Of a stretch of 5,822 bases of DNA, positions 1-5,822 are shown in pieces (the stretch's first letter is position 1; every line of letters starts with the position of its first letter). A program made the position numbers and the translations under genes. Source of the stretch: Paraprevotella sp. GTDB lineage: Bacteria > Bacteroidota > Bacteroidia > Bacteroidales > Bacteroidaceae. The notes beneath the pieces are model-generated. The model worked only from the letters and a program-made list of their open reading frames with translations, had not been told where the DNA came from and searched no databases. The stretch spans positions 1-5,822 of the forward strand of contig JAJPYK010000217.1 in assembly GCA_021205005.1 (NCBI GenBank), given 5' to 3'.

Positions 1-793
1 TTTTCATCTTCTGCCAGATGGAATGTATGCTTTTGGTGCGTCCTTTCATATGGAATTTCAGACCGGCCGCCTTGAGCTTTTCCTCGATCGGACGGATGAA
101 TTTTTCGATATATTCGTCGCGTGACTTCTTGGTGGCGTTCAGTTTCTCTTTGATGAGATAGTAGGCGTCATGTTCCAAATATTTCAGCGACAGGTCTTCC
201 AGTTCGCTTTTCAATCTGTACAGTCCCAGCTTGTGTGCCAGCGGGGCATACAGATAGGCTGCTTCTTCCGAGATCCAGCGTTGTGCTTCCTTGTTGTCGG
301 TGTCCTTGATCTGTCGCATGATGTTCATGCGGTCGGCAATCATAATGAGCACGACCCTCATGTCTTCGGCGAGAGAGAGCAACAGACTCCTGAAGTTCTC
401 GCTTTCCACGCTCGGATTTTTTTCATATAGATCCAGGATGCGGTTCAGTCCCCTTATGATGCCCGCCACATCCTCTCCGAATTCTTTTTTCACGTCTTCT
501 GCCGTGCAGTAGCCGCAACGCACGCTGGTGTGCACCATCACGCCGAGTATGGATCCGCGCGTGAGTCCGATTACCGAGGCCACGATCAGCGAGGTCTCCA
601 TGTCGCAGAGGATCGGGTTCATTCCGAATACGTTTCTTTTGATCAGATTGCGTTGTGCGGCTTCGATCAAATATCTTTTCAGCTTTTTGCAGTCGTCGGG
701 ATGAAGTATGTTGCCGGAAAGTTCCAATAGTTTCCTGTACAGTTGTGCCAATCGCACTTTTTCGGGTGCGGAGAAAAAAGCATTTTGTTCCAT
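1..793 (-). CDS. relA: RelA/SpoT-type (p)ppGpp synthetase, N-terminal part, HD domain degenerate (partial)
   Basis: This is the N-terminal 264 codons of a long RelA/SpoT homologue, an enzyme of the stringent response that makes (and in some members degrades) the alarmone (p)ppGpp in the cytoplasm. Reading leftward from the ATG at 793-791, residues about 20-165 match the HD region. FGEDVAGII (105-113), ESENFR (130-135), and AEDMRVVLIMIADR (142-155) all resemble the SpoT lines FGxxVAxLV, AENFRKM and QDIRVILIKLADR. Residues 248-264 (HMKGRTKSIHSIWQKMK) match the start of the synthetase domain, GRxKxxxSIxxKM, with R252, K254 and K262 retained. The hydrolase signature LHDxxEDT is replaced by ILGVMVHT (82-89), so hydrolysis is unlikely and RelA-like synthetase activity is inferred. 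Full-length family members have about 700-750 residues, so the catalytic core and the TGS/ACT regulatory part lie beyond base 1. It is divergent from the DUF4301 gene. Family assignment is firm; the relA rather than spoT name rests on the lost HD residues. Confidence 0.93.
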   Translation of the reverse strand, partial: MEQNAFFSAPEKVRLAQLYRKLLELSGNILHPDDCKKLKRYLIEAAQRNLIKRNVFGMNPILCDMETSLIVASVIGLTRGSILGVMVHTSVRCGYCTAEDVKKEFGEDVAGIIRGLNRILDLYEKNPSVESENFRSLLLSLAEDMRVVLIMIADRMNIMRQIKDTDNKEAQRWISEEAAYLYAPLAHKLGLYRLKSELEDLSLKYLEHDAYYLIKEKLNATKKSRDEYIEKFIRPIEEKLKAAGLKFHMKGRTKSIHSIWQKMK

Positions 794-811
794 AGTCCGC
801 AAATTTTTCTT

Positions 812-819
812 CAAAGGTA
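812..819 (-). promoter_or_regulatory. Putative -7 element (TACCTTTG) of the RelA-homologue promoter
   Basis: Read on the minus strand, this is TACCTTTG, a perfect match to the Bacteroides consensus TAnnTTTG recognised by the primary sigma factor of this phylum. It ends 18 bases before the start codon at 793, giving an expected leader of only about 10-12 bases. No good TTTG/TTG -33 element is visible 19-21 bases upstream. The call rests on the -7 match and its position. Confidence 0.5.
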
Positions 820-863
820 GTGCTTTTTTTGCTGAAAGGCTTACGGCTTAGCTTAAAAATTCC

Positions 864-871
864 TATATTTG
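864..871 (+). promoter_or_regulatory. Putative -7 element (TATATTTG) of the DUF4301 promoter
   Basis: TATATTTG is a perfect match to the Bacteroidota -7 consensus TAnnTTTG and lies 39 bases before the preferred ATG at 911. That would give a leader of roughly 30 bases, A/T-rich just before the start, as is usual in this phylum where a Shine-Dalgarno is often absent. The -33 region (about 840-845) does not show a clear TTG. Confidence 0.5.
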
Positions 872-910
872 GATATTGTTTAGCACATGGATTAAAATTA
901 AGAGTTGTAT

Positions 911-2425
911 ATGTTGACAGCAGAAGACAAGGCCTTATTGGCCGAGAAAGGTATAACCGAAGCGCAGATTTGTGCTCAGTTGCAGTCGTTTAAAAATGGG
1001 TTCTCGTTTTTGAGGTTAAAGGCCGCCGCGTCGTTGGAGAACGGCATTCTGGCTCCCTCTGAGAAGGAATGCGAACATTATATGGAAGTATGGAAAGCAT
1101 ATAAGGACGGAGGCAAGAGCGTGTGCAAGTTCGTGCCGGCTTCGGGGGCGGCCAGCCGCATGTTCAAGAACATGTTCGAATTTTTGGATGCGGACTACGA
1201 TGCACCTTCCACGGATTTCGAGAAGGCCTTCTTTGCCGGCATACACCGTTTTGCCTTTTACGATGCGTTGGATGCCGTTTGCGTGAAAAATCACGGTGGC
1301 GGCGTAGATGCTTTGTTGGCACAGGGAAAATATAAGGCCGTGGTCGGTTGCATGCTTCGTCCTGAAGGACTGAATTACGGGCAGTTGCCTAAGGGCCTGT
1401 TGCTTTTCCACCGTTATACCGAAGGGGCTCGCACGCCTTTGGAGGAACATCTGGTAGAGGCCACACTATATGCGGCTTGCGGCGGAAAGGCTGAAGTGCA
1501 TTTCACGGTCAGTGCCGAGCATAAGGAATTGTTCCGCGCCTTGGTACAGGAAAAGCTTCCGTTATATGAAAAGGCTTACCATCTGACTTATCATGTGACG
1601 TTCTCCGAACAGAAAGCTGCTACGGATACATTGGCTGCCACGATGGACAACGAACCGTTCCGGGTGGACGGCAAATTGCTGTTCCGTCCCGGCGGGCACG
1701 GCGCATTGATTGAAAATCTGAACGATTTGCAGGCTGATGTGATTTTCGTGAAGAACATCGACAATGTCGTACCCGACCGTTTGAAGGGGGACACGGTGAC
1801 TTACAAACAGGTCCTGGCCGGTATCTTGGTGGATTTGCAGCGTAAGGCCTTTGCTTATCTGCATAAATTGGATAGCGGAGAATACAGCCATTCGGATATT
1901 GAGGAAATTATCCGGTTTGTGCAACAGAATCTGTATTGCCGCCGTGAGGACGTGAAAGAACTGGAAGATGCCGACTTGGTCATCTATTTGCGCAAGAAGT
2001 TGCATCGTCCTATGCGGGTCTGCGGCGTGGTGAGAAACGTAGGTGAGCCGGGCGGCGGTCCTTTCCTGGCTTACAACAGTGACGGTACGGTGTCTTTGCA
2101 GATTCTTGAAAGCAGTCAGATCGACACGAATAATCCCGAGTATGTGGCCATGTTCAAGAACGGGACGCATTTTAATCCCGTCGATTTGGTTTGTGCGGTG
2201 AAGGATTATAAAGGAAACAAGTTCAATCTGCCCGATTATGTGGACAAAAATACCGGATTTATTTCCTATAAAAGCAAAAACGGAAAAGAACTCAAGGCAT
2301 TGGAGCTGCCCGGATTGTGGAACGGAGCTATGAGCGACTGGAATACCGTGTTTGTGGAAGTGTCTTTGAGCACGTTCAATCCGGTCAAGACCGTGAATGA
2401 TCTTTTGCGGGAACAACATCAGTAA
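911..2425 (+). CDS. DUF4301 family protein, possible nucleotidyltransferase-like enzyme
   Basis: This 504-residue soluble protein has no signal peptide or membrane segment and belongs to the Bacteroidota family DUF4301, whose function is not established as far as I know. Near the N-terminus, VPASGAASRMFK (75-86) recalls the glycine-rich, Arg-containing nucleotide-binding loop of sugar-phosphate nucleotidyltransferases. RPGGHGALIENLND (259-272) and KNIDNVVPD (281-289) resemble the substrate loop and the VDN motif of the UDP-glucose and UDP-N-acetylglucosamine pyrophosphorylase group. GEPGGGP (378-384) followed by ESSQID (400-405) resembles that group's late glycine-rich and EYSE-like segments. 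A GT-A-like nucleotidyl-transfer fold is therefore my inference, not a known activity. An in-frame TTG at 905 is possible, but the ATG at 911 is preferred because ATG starts dominate in this phylum. It has its own -7 element upstream, and purT starts 50 bases downstream. Family identification is confident; enzymatic role is tentative. Confidence 0.9.
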   Translation: MLTAEDKALLAEKGITEAQICAQLQSFKNGFSFLRLKAAASLENGILAPSEKECEHYMEVWKAYKDGGKSVCKFVPASGAASRMFKNMFEFLDADYDAPSTDFEKAFFAGIHRFAFYDALDAVCVKNHGGGVDALLAQGKYKAVVGCMLRPEGLNYGQLPKGLLLFHRYTEGARTPLEEHLVEATLYAACGGKAEVHFTVSAEHKELFRALVQEKLPLYEKAYHLTYHVTFSEQKAATDTLAATMDNEPFRVDGKLLFRPGGHGALIENLNDLQADVIFVKNIDNVVPDRLKGDTVTYKQVLAGILVDLQRKAFAYLHKLDSGEYSHSDIEEIIRFVQQNLYCRREDVKELEDADLVIYLRKKLHRPMRVCGVVRNVGEPGGGPFLAYNSDGTVSLQILESSQIDTNNPEYVAMFKNGTHFNPVDLVCAVKDYKGNKFNLPDYVDKNTGFISYKSKNGKELKALELPGLWNGAMSDWNTVFVEVSLSTFNPVKTVNDLLREQHQ

Positions 2426-2443
2426 TCCGCAGGGAGAATGGAG

Positions 2444-2451
2444 TAAGTTTG
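2444..2451 (+). promoter_or_regulatory. Putative -7 element (TAAGTTTG) before purT
   Basis: TAAGTTTG matches the Bacteroidota -7 consensus TAnnTTTG exactly and lies in the 50-base gap between the DUF4301 stop and the purT ATG, 24 bases before the start codon. It could give purT its own transcript with a leader of about 17 bases. No -33 TTTG/TTG is visible at the usual distance, so co-transcription with the DUF4301 gene remains equally possible. Confidence 0.35.
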
Positions 2452-2475
2452 TGCTTATATTAAAACCAAGGATTT

Positions 2476-3645
2476 ATGACGAAAAAAATTTTATTGTTAG
2501 GTTCAGGAGAATTAGGGAAGGAGTTTGTCATTGCTTGTCAACGCAAGGGGCAATACGTCATCGCGTGCGATTCTTACGCTCACGCCCCGGCTATGCAGGT
2601 GGCCGATGCGTGCGAAGTGTTTTCCATGCTCGATGGAGAGGCTTTGATGGCCGTCGTAAACCGTCATAAACCGGATATCATCGTGCCGGAGATAGAGGCT
2701 ATCCGTACGGAAAAACTGTATGATTGCGAAAAAATGGGCATTCAGGTCGTGCCGAGTGCGCGGGCGGTGAACTTCACGATGAACCGCAAAGAAATACGGG
2801 AGCTGGCCAATACGGAGCTGGGACTGAAAACGGCGAATTACCGTTATGCGAAAACGTTTGAGGAACTGACGGCTGCGACCGAGGTGATCGGCTTCCCCTG
2901 TATCATCAAGCCCTTGATGAGTTCTTCCGGTCATGGGCAGAGCAAGGTGGATACTCCGGCCGAGCTGCCTCATGCCTGGAAGTATGCCTGTGACGGCGCT
3001 CGTGGCGATGTGAAAGAAGTCATCGTGGAGCAGTTCATCGCTTTCGACAGTGAAATCACACTGTTGACGGTGACACAGAAAAACGGTCCTACTTTATTCT
3101 GTCCGCCTATCGGACACGTGCAAAAAGGCGGAGACTATCGCGAAAGTTTTCAGCCGGCGGCCGTTTCGCCGCAAATGCTGAAAGACGCGCAGGATATGGC
3201 TGCGAAAATCACGCAGGCGTTGACCGGGGCCGGTCTTTGGGGCGTGGAATTCTTCTTGAGCCCTACGGAGGGCGTGATCTTCTCCGAACTGAGTCCTCGT
3301 CCGCACGATACGGGGATGGTGACGTTGGCCGGCACACAGAACTTGTCGGAATTCGAACTGCATTGCCGCGCCGTGCTGGGATGGCCCATTCCCGAAATTA
3401 CGCAAGAACGCATGGGAGCCAGTGCCGTAATCCTTTCGGAGGTGGAAACCCAGGGATGGCCCAACTATAAGGGAGAGGAGCAGGTCTGTGCGGCCACGAA
3501 TTCTTATCTGCGTATTTTCGGTAAGCCTCAGGCCCACGTCGGTCGCCGTATGGGCGTGGTCCTTTGTTGGGATAAGCTCGATGCCGATCAGGACGCCTTG
3601 AGACAGAAGTGCCGTAGACTGGCTAACGAGGTTAAAGTATATTAA
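2476..3645 (+). CDS. purT: Formate-dependent phosphoribosylglycinamide formyltransferase (GAR transformylase 2)
   Basis: PurT catalyses ATP- and formate-dependent formylation of GAR to formyl-GAR in cytoplasmic de novo purine synthesis, through a formyl-phosphate intermediate, and needs no folate. The 389-residue length fits the family (E. coli about 392). The N-terminal domain starts with [10 protein letters not shown] (7-16), the GAR-binding loop, followed by EIEAI (72-76). The ATP-grasp core carries K145, the loop SSSGHGQS (149-156), DSEITLLTV (191-199), YRESFQP (221-227), and the Mg-binding acidic residues E258 (GVEFF) and E271 ([11 protein letters not shown], 270-280). The C-terminal domain contains RIFGKP (346-351) and RRMGV (357-361). 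The ATP loop has His153 where E. coli has Lys (SSGKGQ). The ATG at 2476 puts GSGELGKE at the right depth, and AAGGA-like purines (AAGGA, 2468-2472) sit close upstream. A candidate promoter lies in the gap after the DUF4301 gene. Identification is very firm. Confidence 0.97.
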   Translation: MTKKILLLGSGELGKEFVIACQRKGQYVIACDSYAHAPAMQVADACEVFSMLDGEALMAVVNRHKPDIIVPEIEAIRTEKLYDCEKMGIQVVPSARAVNFTMNRKEIRELANTELGLKTANYRYAKTFEELTAATEVIGFPCIIKPLMSSSGHGQSKVDTPAELPHAWKYACDGARGDVKEVIVEQFIAFDSEITLLTVTQKNGPTLFCPPIGHVQKGGDYRESFQPAAVSPQMLKDAQDMAAKITQALTGAGLWGVEFFLSPTEGVIFSELSPRPHDTGMVTLAGTQNLSEFELHCRAVLGWPIPEITQERMGASAVILSEVETQGWPNYKGEEQVCAATNSYLRIFGKPQAHVGRRMGVVLCWDKLDADQDALRQKCRRLANEVKVY

Positions 3646-3694
3646 TATACGGTATGGAAATTCGGATACAAGGCTATTTTCTTCCCAAAAGATA

Positions 3695-3702
3695 TACCTT
3701 TG
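3695..3702 (+). promoter_or_regulatory. Putative -7 element (TACCTTTG) of the tRNA-Gly promoter
   Basis: TACCTTTG is a perfect Bacteroidota -7 match ending 10 bases before the first base of the mature tRNA, the expected distance for a transcript with a very short 5' leader. The same eight bases occur, on the other strand, before the RelA homologue. The -33 region (about 3671-3675) has no clear TTG. Because nhaD starts just after the tRNA, this may also be the nhaD promoter. Confidence 0.6.
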
Positions 3703-3712
3703 TAACCGATTT

Positions 3713-3785
3713 GCGACAATAGCTCAGTTGGTAGAGCATTGGCTTCCCAAGCCGAGGGTCGCGGGTTCGAGTCCCGTTTGTCGCT
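3713..3785 (+). tRNA. tRNA-Gly (anticodon CCC)
   Basis: The 73-base cloverleaf can be folded by eye. The acceptor stem pairs GCGACAA (3713-3719) with TTGTCGC (3778-3784) over seven perfect pairs. The D stem is GCTC/GAGC around AGTTGGTA. The anticodon stem TTGGC/GCCGA encloses the loop TTCCCAA (3744-3750), placing CCC at 3746-3748, which reads the Gly codon GGG. A five-base variable loop GGGTC precedes the T arm GCGGG-TTCGAGT-CCCGT. The discriminator base is T (3785), as usual for bacterial tRNA-Gly, which supports the identity. The 3' CCA is not encoded and must be added after transcription, as is usual in this phylum. A -7 element lies just upstream, and the nhaD start codon lies 19 bases beyond the tRNA end. 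Confidence 0.97.
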
Positions 3786-3804
3786 CTCTTATCATCTATC
3801 TTTC

Positions 3805-5217
3805 ATGACCATTGTAATCGTCACCGTTTTGATTTTAGGATATTGTGCTATTGCTACCGAGCATATCACGAATATCAACAAGGCGGCAGTGGCGATGTTT
3901 TTAGGTGTCATCTGTTGGACCCTATATATGGTGGCCGGCAAGCAGTATGTCGAAATGAGGTATGCGGAGGAATATGCTACCTTTTTGGCCGGCAACAGTT
4001 CCAGCATTACTTCTCTGAAGAATTTTATGGCCAATTACGTCTTTATCGGTCATGTGGCGGATATTTGTCAAATCGTGCTTTATCTATTGGCCACGATGTC
4101 TATTGTGGATTTGCTGAATTCCAACGGTTGTTTCGATTTCATCAGCGAATGGATGCGGACACGCAATAGCAAACGGCTTTTGTGGATGACGGCTTTGGTC
4201 ACTTATGTGCTTTCGGCCAACTTGGATAATCTGACGACGGCGTTGATGATGTTTGCCATCATGAGGCAACTCCTGCCCAACAGCCATTTCAGGATGTATT
4301 ATGGCGCAGTCATTGTCATAGCGGCCAATGCCGGTGGGTGCTTGACCGTGATAGGCGATGTTTCCACGCTGATGCTTTGGGTGAAAGGGGCGGTTACGCC
4401 TTCCAGCTTTTCGGGTGCCATGTTTTTGCCTTCCATTGTCGCCGTGATGATTCCGACTTATTTGATTTCTCTGAAATTACCGGAACAAATAGACATCAAT
4501 ACGCCTCGCATCCGTTTTCGTGGAGACGATACGACGTTGACACGGTGGCAGCGCGTGCTGATGCTTTTTGTGGGCATCGGCGGACTGTGGTTCATTCCTA
4601 CGTTTCACAATCTGACCAAGTTGCCGCCGTTCGTAGGTGCGCTTTGCGTTTTGGCTTTGTTCGGCGTCGTGAATGAATTGTGCAACCGTAAATTGATTAA
4701 ATCCGATCAGCCCTTTTTCCGTCCGACTCCTCGTTTCATGCAGACGGAGAGCATTCAGACCATTCTGTTTTTCATAGGGGTGAGCATGGCCATTTCCGCC
4801 TTGCAAGAGACGGGAGCTTTGTATACAGCGGCTTTATGGTGCGATCGTTATATCCATAATATCTATGTGTCCAGCCTGATCTTAGGAGGAATTTCGGCGT
4901 TTTTGGATAACGTGGCTTTGGTACTGACCAGCATATCCATGTACGACGTGGTGAATGTGACGGTAGATGCGATCCCCGGCGTGGATCCAGCTTATGTGCA
5001 TTCTTTCGCTTTGAACGGGCCGTATTGGCAGCTTGTGGCTTACAGCGGCGGTCTGGGCGGATGTATTCTTTCCATCGGATCTACGGCGGGATATGCTTTG
5101 ATGAAAGCTGAGAATATATCGATTTGGTGGTATCTCCGTCATATTTCAGGTAAGGTTCTGATAGGATGGCTGGCCGGATTGGGCGTTTACTTTCTTGTGG
5201 ATTCGTTTGTCAGATAA
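3805..5217 (+). CDS. nhaD: NhaD-type Na+/H+ antiporter
   Basis: This 470-residue inner-membrane protein belongs to the NhaD family of the ion transporter (ArsB/NhaD) superfamily, which expels Na+ (or Li+) in exchange for protons and helps with salt and pH balance. Hydrophobic segments are spread along the whole length, roughly at residues 2-18, 27-45, 78-104, 125-157, 165-192, 205-224, 249-264, 274-291, 317-333, 353-376, 407-434 and 450-467. Family motifs include SANLDNLTTAL (137-147), NAGGCLTVIGDVSTLMLW (175-192), and FLDNVALVLT (366-375), with conserved Asp141, Asp185 and Asp368 in the membrane motifs thought to carry ions. The reading frame extends back into the tRNA, but the ATG at 3805 is the sensible start, since the residues before it would be tRNA sequence. 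No separate promoter fits between tRNA and ATG, so expression from the tRNA promoter is likely. Substrate specificity cannot be read from sequence. Confidence 0.93.
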   Translation: MTIVIVTVLILGYCAIATEHITNINKAAVAMFLGVICWTLYMVAGKQYVEMRYAEEYATFLAGNSSSITSLKNFMANYVFIGHVADICQIVLYLLATMSIVDLLNSNGCFDFISEWMRTRNSKRLLWMTALVTYVLSANLDNLTTALMMFAIMRQLLPNSHFRMYYGAVIVIAANAGGCLTVIGDVSTLMLWVKGAVTPSSFSGAMFLPSIVAVMIPTYLISLKLPEQIDINTPRIRFRGDDTTLTRWQRVLMLFVGIGGLWFIPTFHNLTKLPPFVGALCVLALFGVVNELCNRKLIKSDQPFFRPTPRFMQTESIQTILFFIGVSMAISALQETGALYTAALWCDRYIHNIYVSSLILGGISAFLDNVALVLTSISMYDVVNVTVDAIPGVDPAYVHSFALNGPYWQLVAYSGGLGGCILSIGSTAGYALMKAENISIWWYLRHISGKVLIGWLAGLGVYFLVDSFVR

Positions 5218-5239
5218 GTGAATACTGAAAATAATTACT

Positions 5240-5266
5240 ATGCAGATCAATCATACACTTTTTTAA
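5240..5266 (+). other. Apparent original N-terminus of the next gene, closed by in-frame TAA
   Basis: An ATG at 5240, 22 bases after the nhaD stop, opens the short peptide MQINHTLF and is closed by TAA at 5264-5266. It is in the same frame as the small membrane protein that follows. The codons immediately after the stop read RKILSFTLVQ and run directly into that protein's first hydrophobic helix, a typical positively charged lead-in. The stop therefore looks like a nonsense change, or a base-call error, within an originally longer gene. It could instead be a chance ATG with no role. Confidence 0.45.
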
Positions 5267-5287
5267 AGGAAAATCCTGTCTTTCACG

Positions 5288-5644
5288 TTGGTGCAGGTGG
5301 CTCTTTTGAGTTTTTTGTTGATCCTGTCAGTGGTAATACGTTTGTGGCTCTATCCTTTCAATTATCTTGAGCCTTATCCTCTCTATTTTATGGTGGGGTA
5401 TTTTTTCCTTTGGGAGATGTTCCAGTTCTTTTTGATTGCGAGGGCATCGTCCGAGGATCGTAGGGCTGTATTGCAGGCTTATCGGCGCAGTTTCGTGTGG
5501 CGTTTGGTGGTTTCTGTTTTGGCCGGATGCTTCATCAGTCTGCTTTTATCGGCCCAACCTTTTTTTACTGCATCTCTATTCTTTCTCTTTTGGGTTTCGG
5601 CATGTATCTGCGATGCGGTTTATTATCGGCGTTTTTTGAGTTGA
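5288..5644 (+). CDS. Small hypothetical four-helix membrane protein, start uncertain, possibly nonsense-disrupted
   Basis: I do not recognise this protein. From the TTG at 5288 it has 118 residues with four likely membrane helices, at about 3-22, 30-51, 70-89 and 92-113. A basic, polar loop between helices 2 and 3 (about 52-69, ASSEDRRAVLQAYRRS) is probably cytoplasmic. No enzymatic motif is visible. No ATG exists between the upstream in-frame TAA (5264-5266) and the ATG at residue 35, which would remove the first helix. The start must therefore be TTG 5288, GTG 5291 or another rare codon, or else the gene began at ATG 5240 and is broken by the TAA. It lies between nhaD and ravA on the same strand, 25 bases before ravA, so co-transcription is likely. 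The clean remaining frame with well-formed helices suggests any break is recent. The coding call is reasonable; the start and intactness are doubtful. Confidence 0.65.
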   Translation: MVQVALLSFLLILSVVIRLWLYPFNYLEPYPLYFMVGYFFLWEMFQFFLIARASSEDRRAVLQAYRRSFVWRLVVSVLAGCFISLLLSAQPFFTASLFFLFWVSACICDAVYYRRFLS

Positions 5645-5669
5645 CCGGTATAGAGATGTGAGTAAAGCG

Positions 5670-5822
5670 ATGGTCAATAGTCGGATAGCTTTGTTGTTGA
5701 AAGCCTTGGGTAAGGGGCTTTTTGAGAAAGATGAAGTATTGGCTTTGGCTTTATTGGCCGCTGTCGCTGGAGAAAGCATTTTCCTGTTAGGGCCTCCGGG
5801 AATGGCGAAGAGTATGATGGCC
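5670..5822 (+). CDS. ravA: RavA/MoxR-type AAA+ ATPase, N-terminus (partial)
   Basis: These are the first 51 codons of a MoxR-family AAA+ ATPase. LGKGLFEKDEVLALALLAAVAGE (about 13-35) is the N-terminal helical part, and SIFLLGPPGMAKSMM (36-50) contains the Walker A loop GPPGMAKS (41-48) with Lys47. The string GESIFLLGPPGMAKS is very close to E. coli RavA (GESVFLLGPPGIAKS), and Ala before Lys in place of the usual Gly or Thr is typical of the RavA branch. RavA works with the VWA protein ViaA as a chaperone-like ATPase; whether a viaA gene follows cannot be seen here. The ATG at 5670 gives a normal N-terminal length, although an in-frame GTG at 5658 would add four residues. Walker B, sensor and C-terminal parts lie beyond the right edge. 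The gene follows the small membrane protein by 25 bases and is probably in the same transcript. Confidence 0.86.
   Translation, partial: MVNSRIALLLKALGKGLFEKDEVLALALLAAVAGESIFLLGPPGMAKSMMA

Noticed and set aside
170..730. Three plus-strand open frames of 66-86 codons opposite the RelA homologue.
   Set aside because: They overlap a minus-strand gene with clear RelA/SpoT motifs, and their translations show no recognisable features.
1562..2419. A 285-codon open frame on the minus strand inside the DUF4301 gene.
   Set aside because: It lies opposite a well-supported family gene, and its translation has no recognisable domain. It is rich in His, Gln and Ile, as expected of the complement of a coding frame.
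2512..2973. A 153-codon minus-strand open frame inside purT, plus a further one at 3094-3537.
   Set aside because: Both oppose a firmly identified enzyme and show no family motif, so they are taken as shadows of purT.
3739..3804. Possible N-terminal extension of nhaD beginning inside the tRNA (TTG at 3739).
   Set aside because: The extra residues would be encoded by tRNA-Gly sequence and do not fit the family. The ATG at 3805 begins directly at the first membrane helix.
3713..3804. The tRNA 3' end as an integration (att) site for a mobile element.
   Set aside because: No integrase gene and no repeated copy of the tRNA 3' end were seen in the window. The downstream gene is an ordinary antiporter.
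5259..5280. T-run (TTTTTT) and small inverted repeat AGGA-AAA-TCCT after nhaD as a terminator.
   Set aside because: The stem is only four pairs and the T-run precedes it rather than follows it, so it does not look like an intrinsic terminator on the plus strand.

Overview
The window looks like ordinary core chromosome from a member of the Bacteroidota, most likely order Bacteroidales. The evidence is a DUF4301 protein (a family I know mainly from this phylum), four perfect copies of the Bacteroides-type -7 promoter element TAnnTTTG in short intergenic gaps, a tRNA gene with no encoded CCA, and weak or absent Shine-Dalgarno signals. The genus cannot be fixed from sequence alone. I see no insertion sequence, CRISPR array, phage gene or integrated element.

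Layout from left to right. (1) On the minus strand at 1-793 lies the N-terminal part of a long RelA/SpoT-type alarmone enzyme. Its HD hydrolase domain has lost its key residues, and the synthetase domain begins just before the window edge. (2) A 117-base divergent promoter region carries one -7 element on each strand. (3) On the plus strand at 911-2425 lies a DUF4301 protein, with motifs suggesting a sugar-nucleotidyltransferase-like fold. (4) After 50 bases comes purT (2476-3645), the formate-dependent GAR transformylase of purine synthesis. (5) A tRNA-Gly(CCC) gene (3713-3785) has its own -7 element. (6) Only 19 bases later starts an NhaD-type sodium/proton antiporter (3805-5217). (7) A small four-helix membrane protein (about 5288-5644) follows; its natural N-terminus seems to be cut by an in-frame TAA. 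(8) The first 51 codons of a RavA/MoxR-type AAA+ ATPase (5670 onward) run off the right edge.

All genes except the RelA homologue point rightward. DUF4301 and purT may be co-transcribed, although purT also has a candidate promoter. The tRNA, nhaD, the small membrane protein and ravA are tightly spaced with no clear terminator between them. They may therefore form one transcript that starts at the tRNA promoter. The genes have varied housekeeping roles (stringent response, purine synthesis, translation, ion homeostasis, a chaperone-like ATPase) and no single shared pathway is evident.

The items most worth a second look are the in-frame stop in the small membrane protein, the possible enzymatic nature of DUF4301, the degenerate HD domain, the tRNA-nhaD arrangement, and the Lys-to-His change in the PurT ATP loop. 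I did not find evidence for a wholly new system here.
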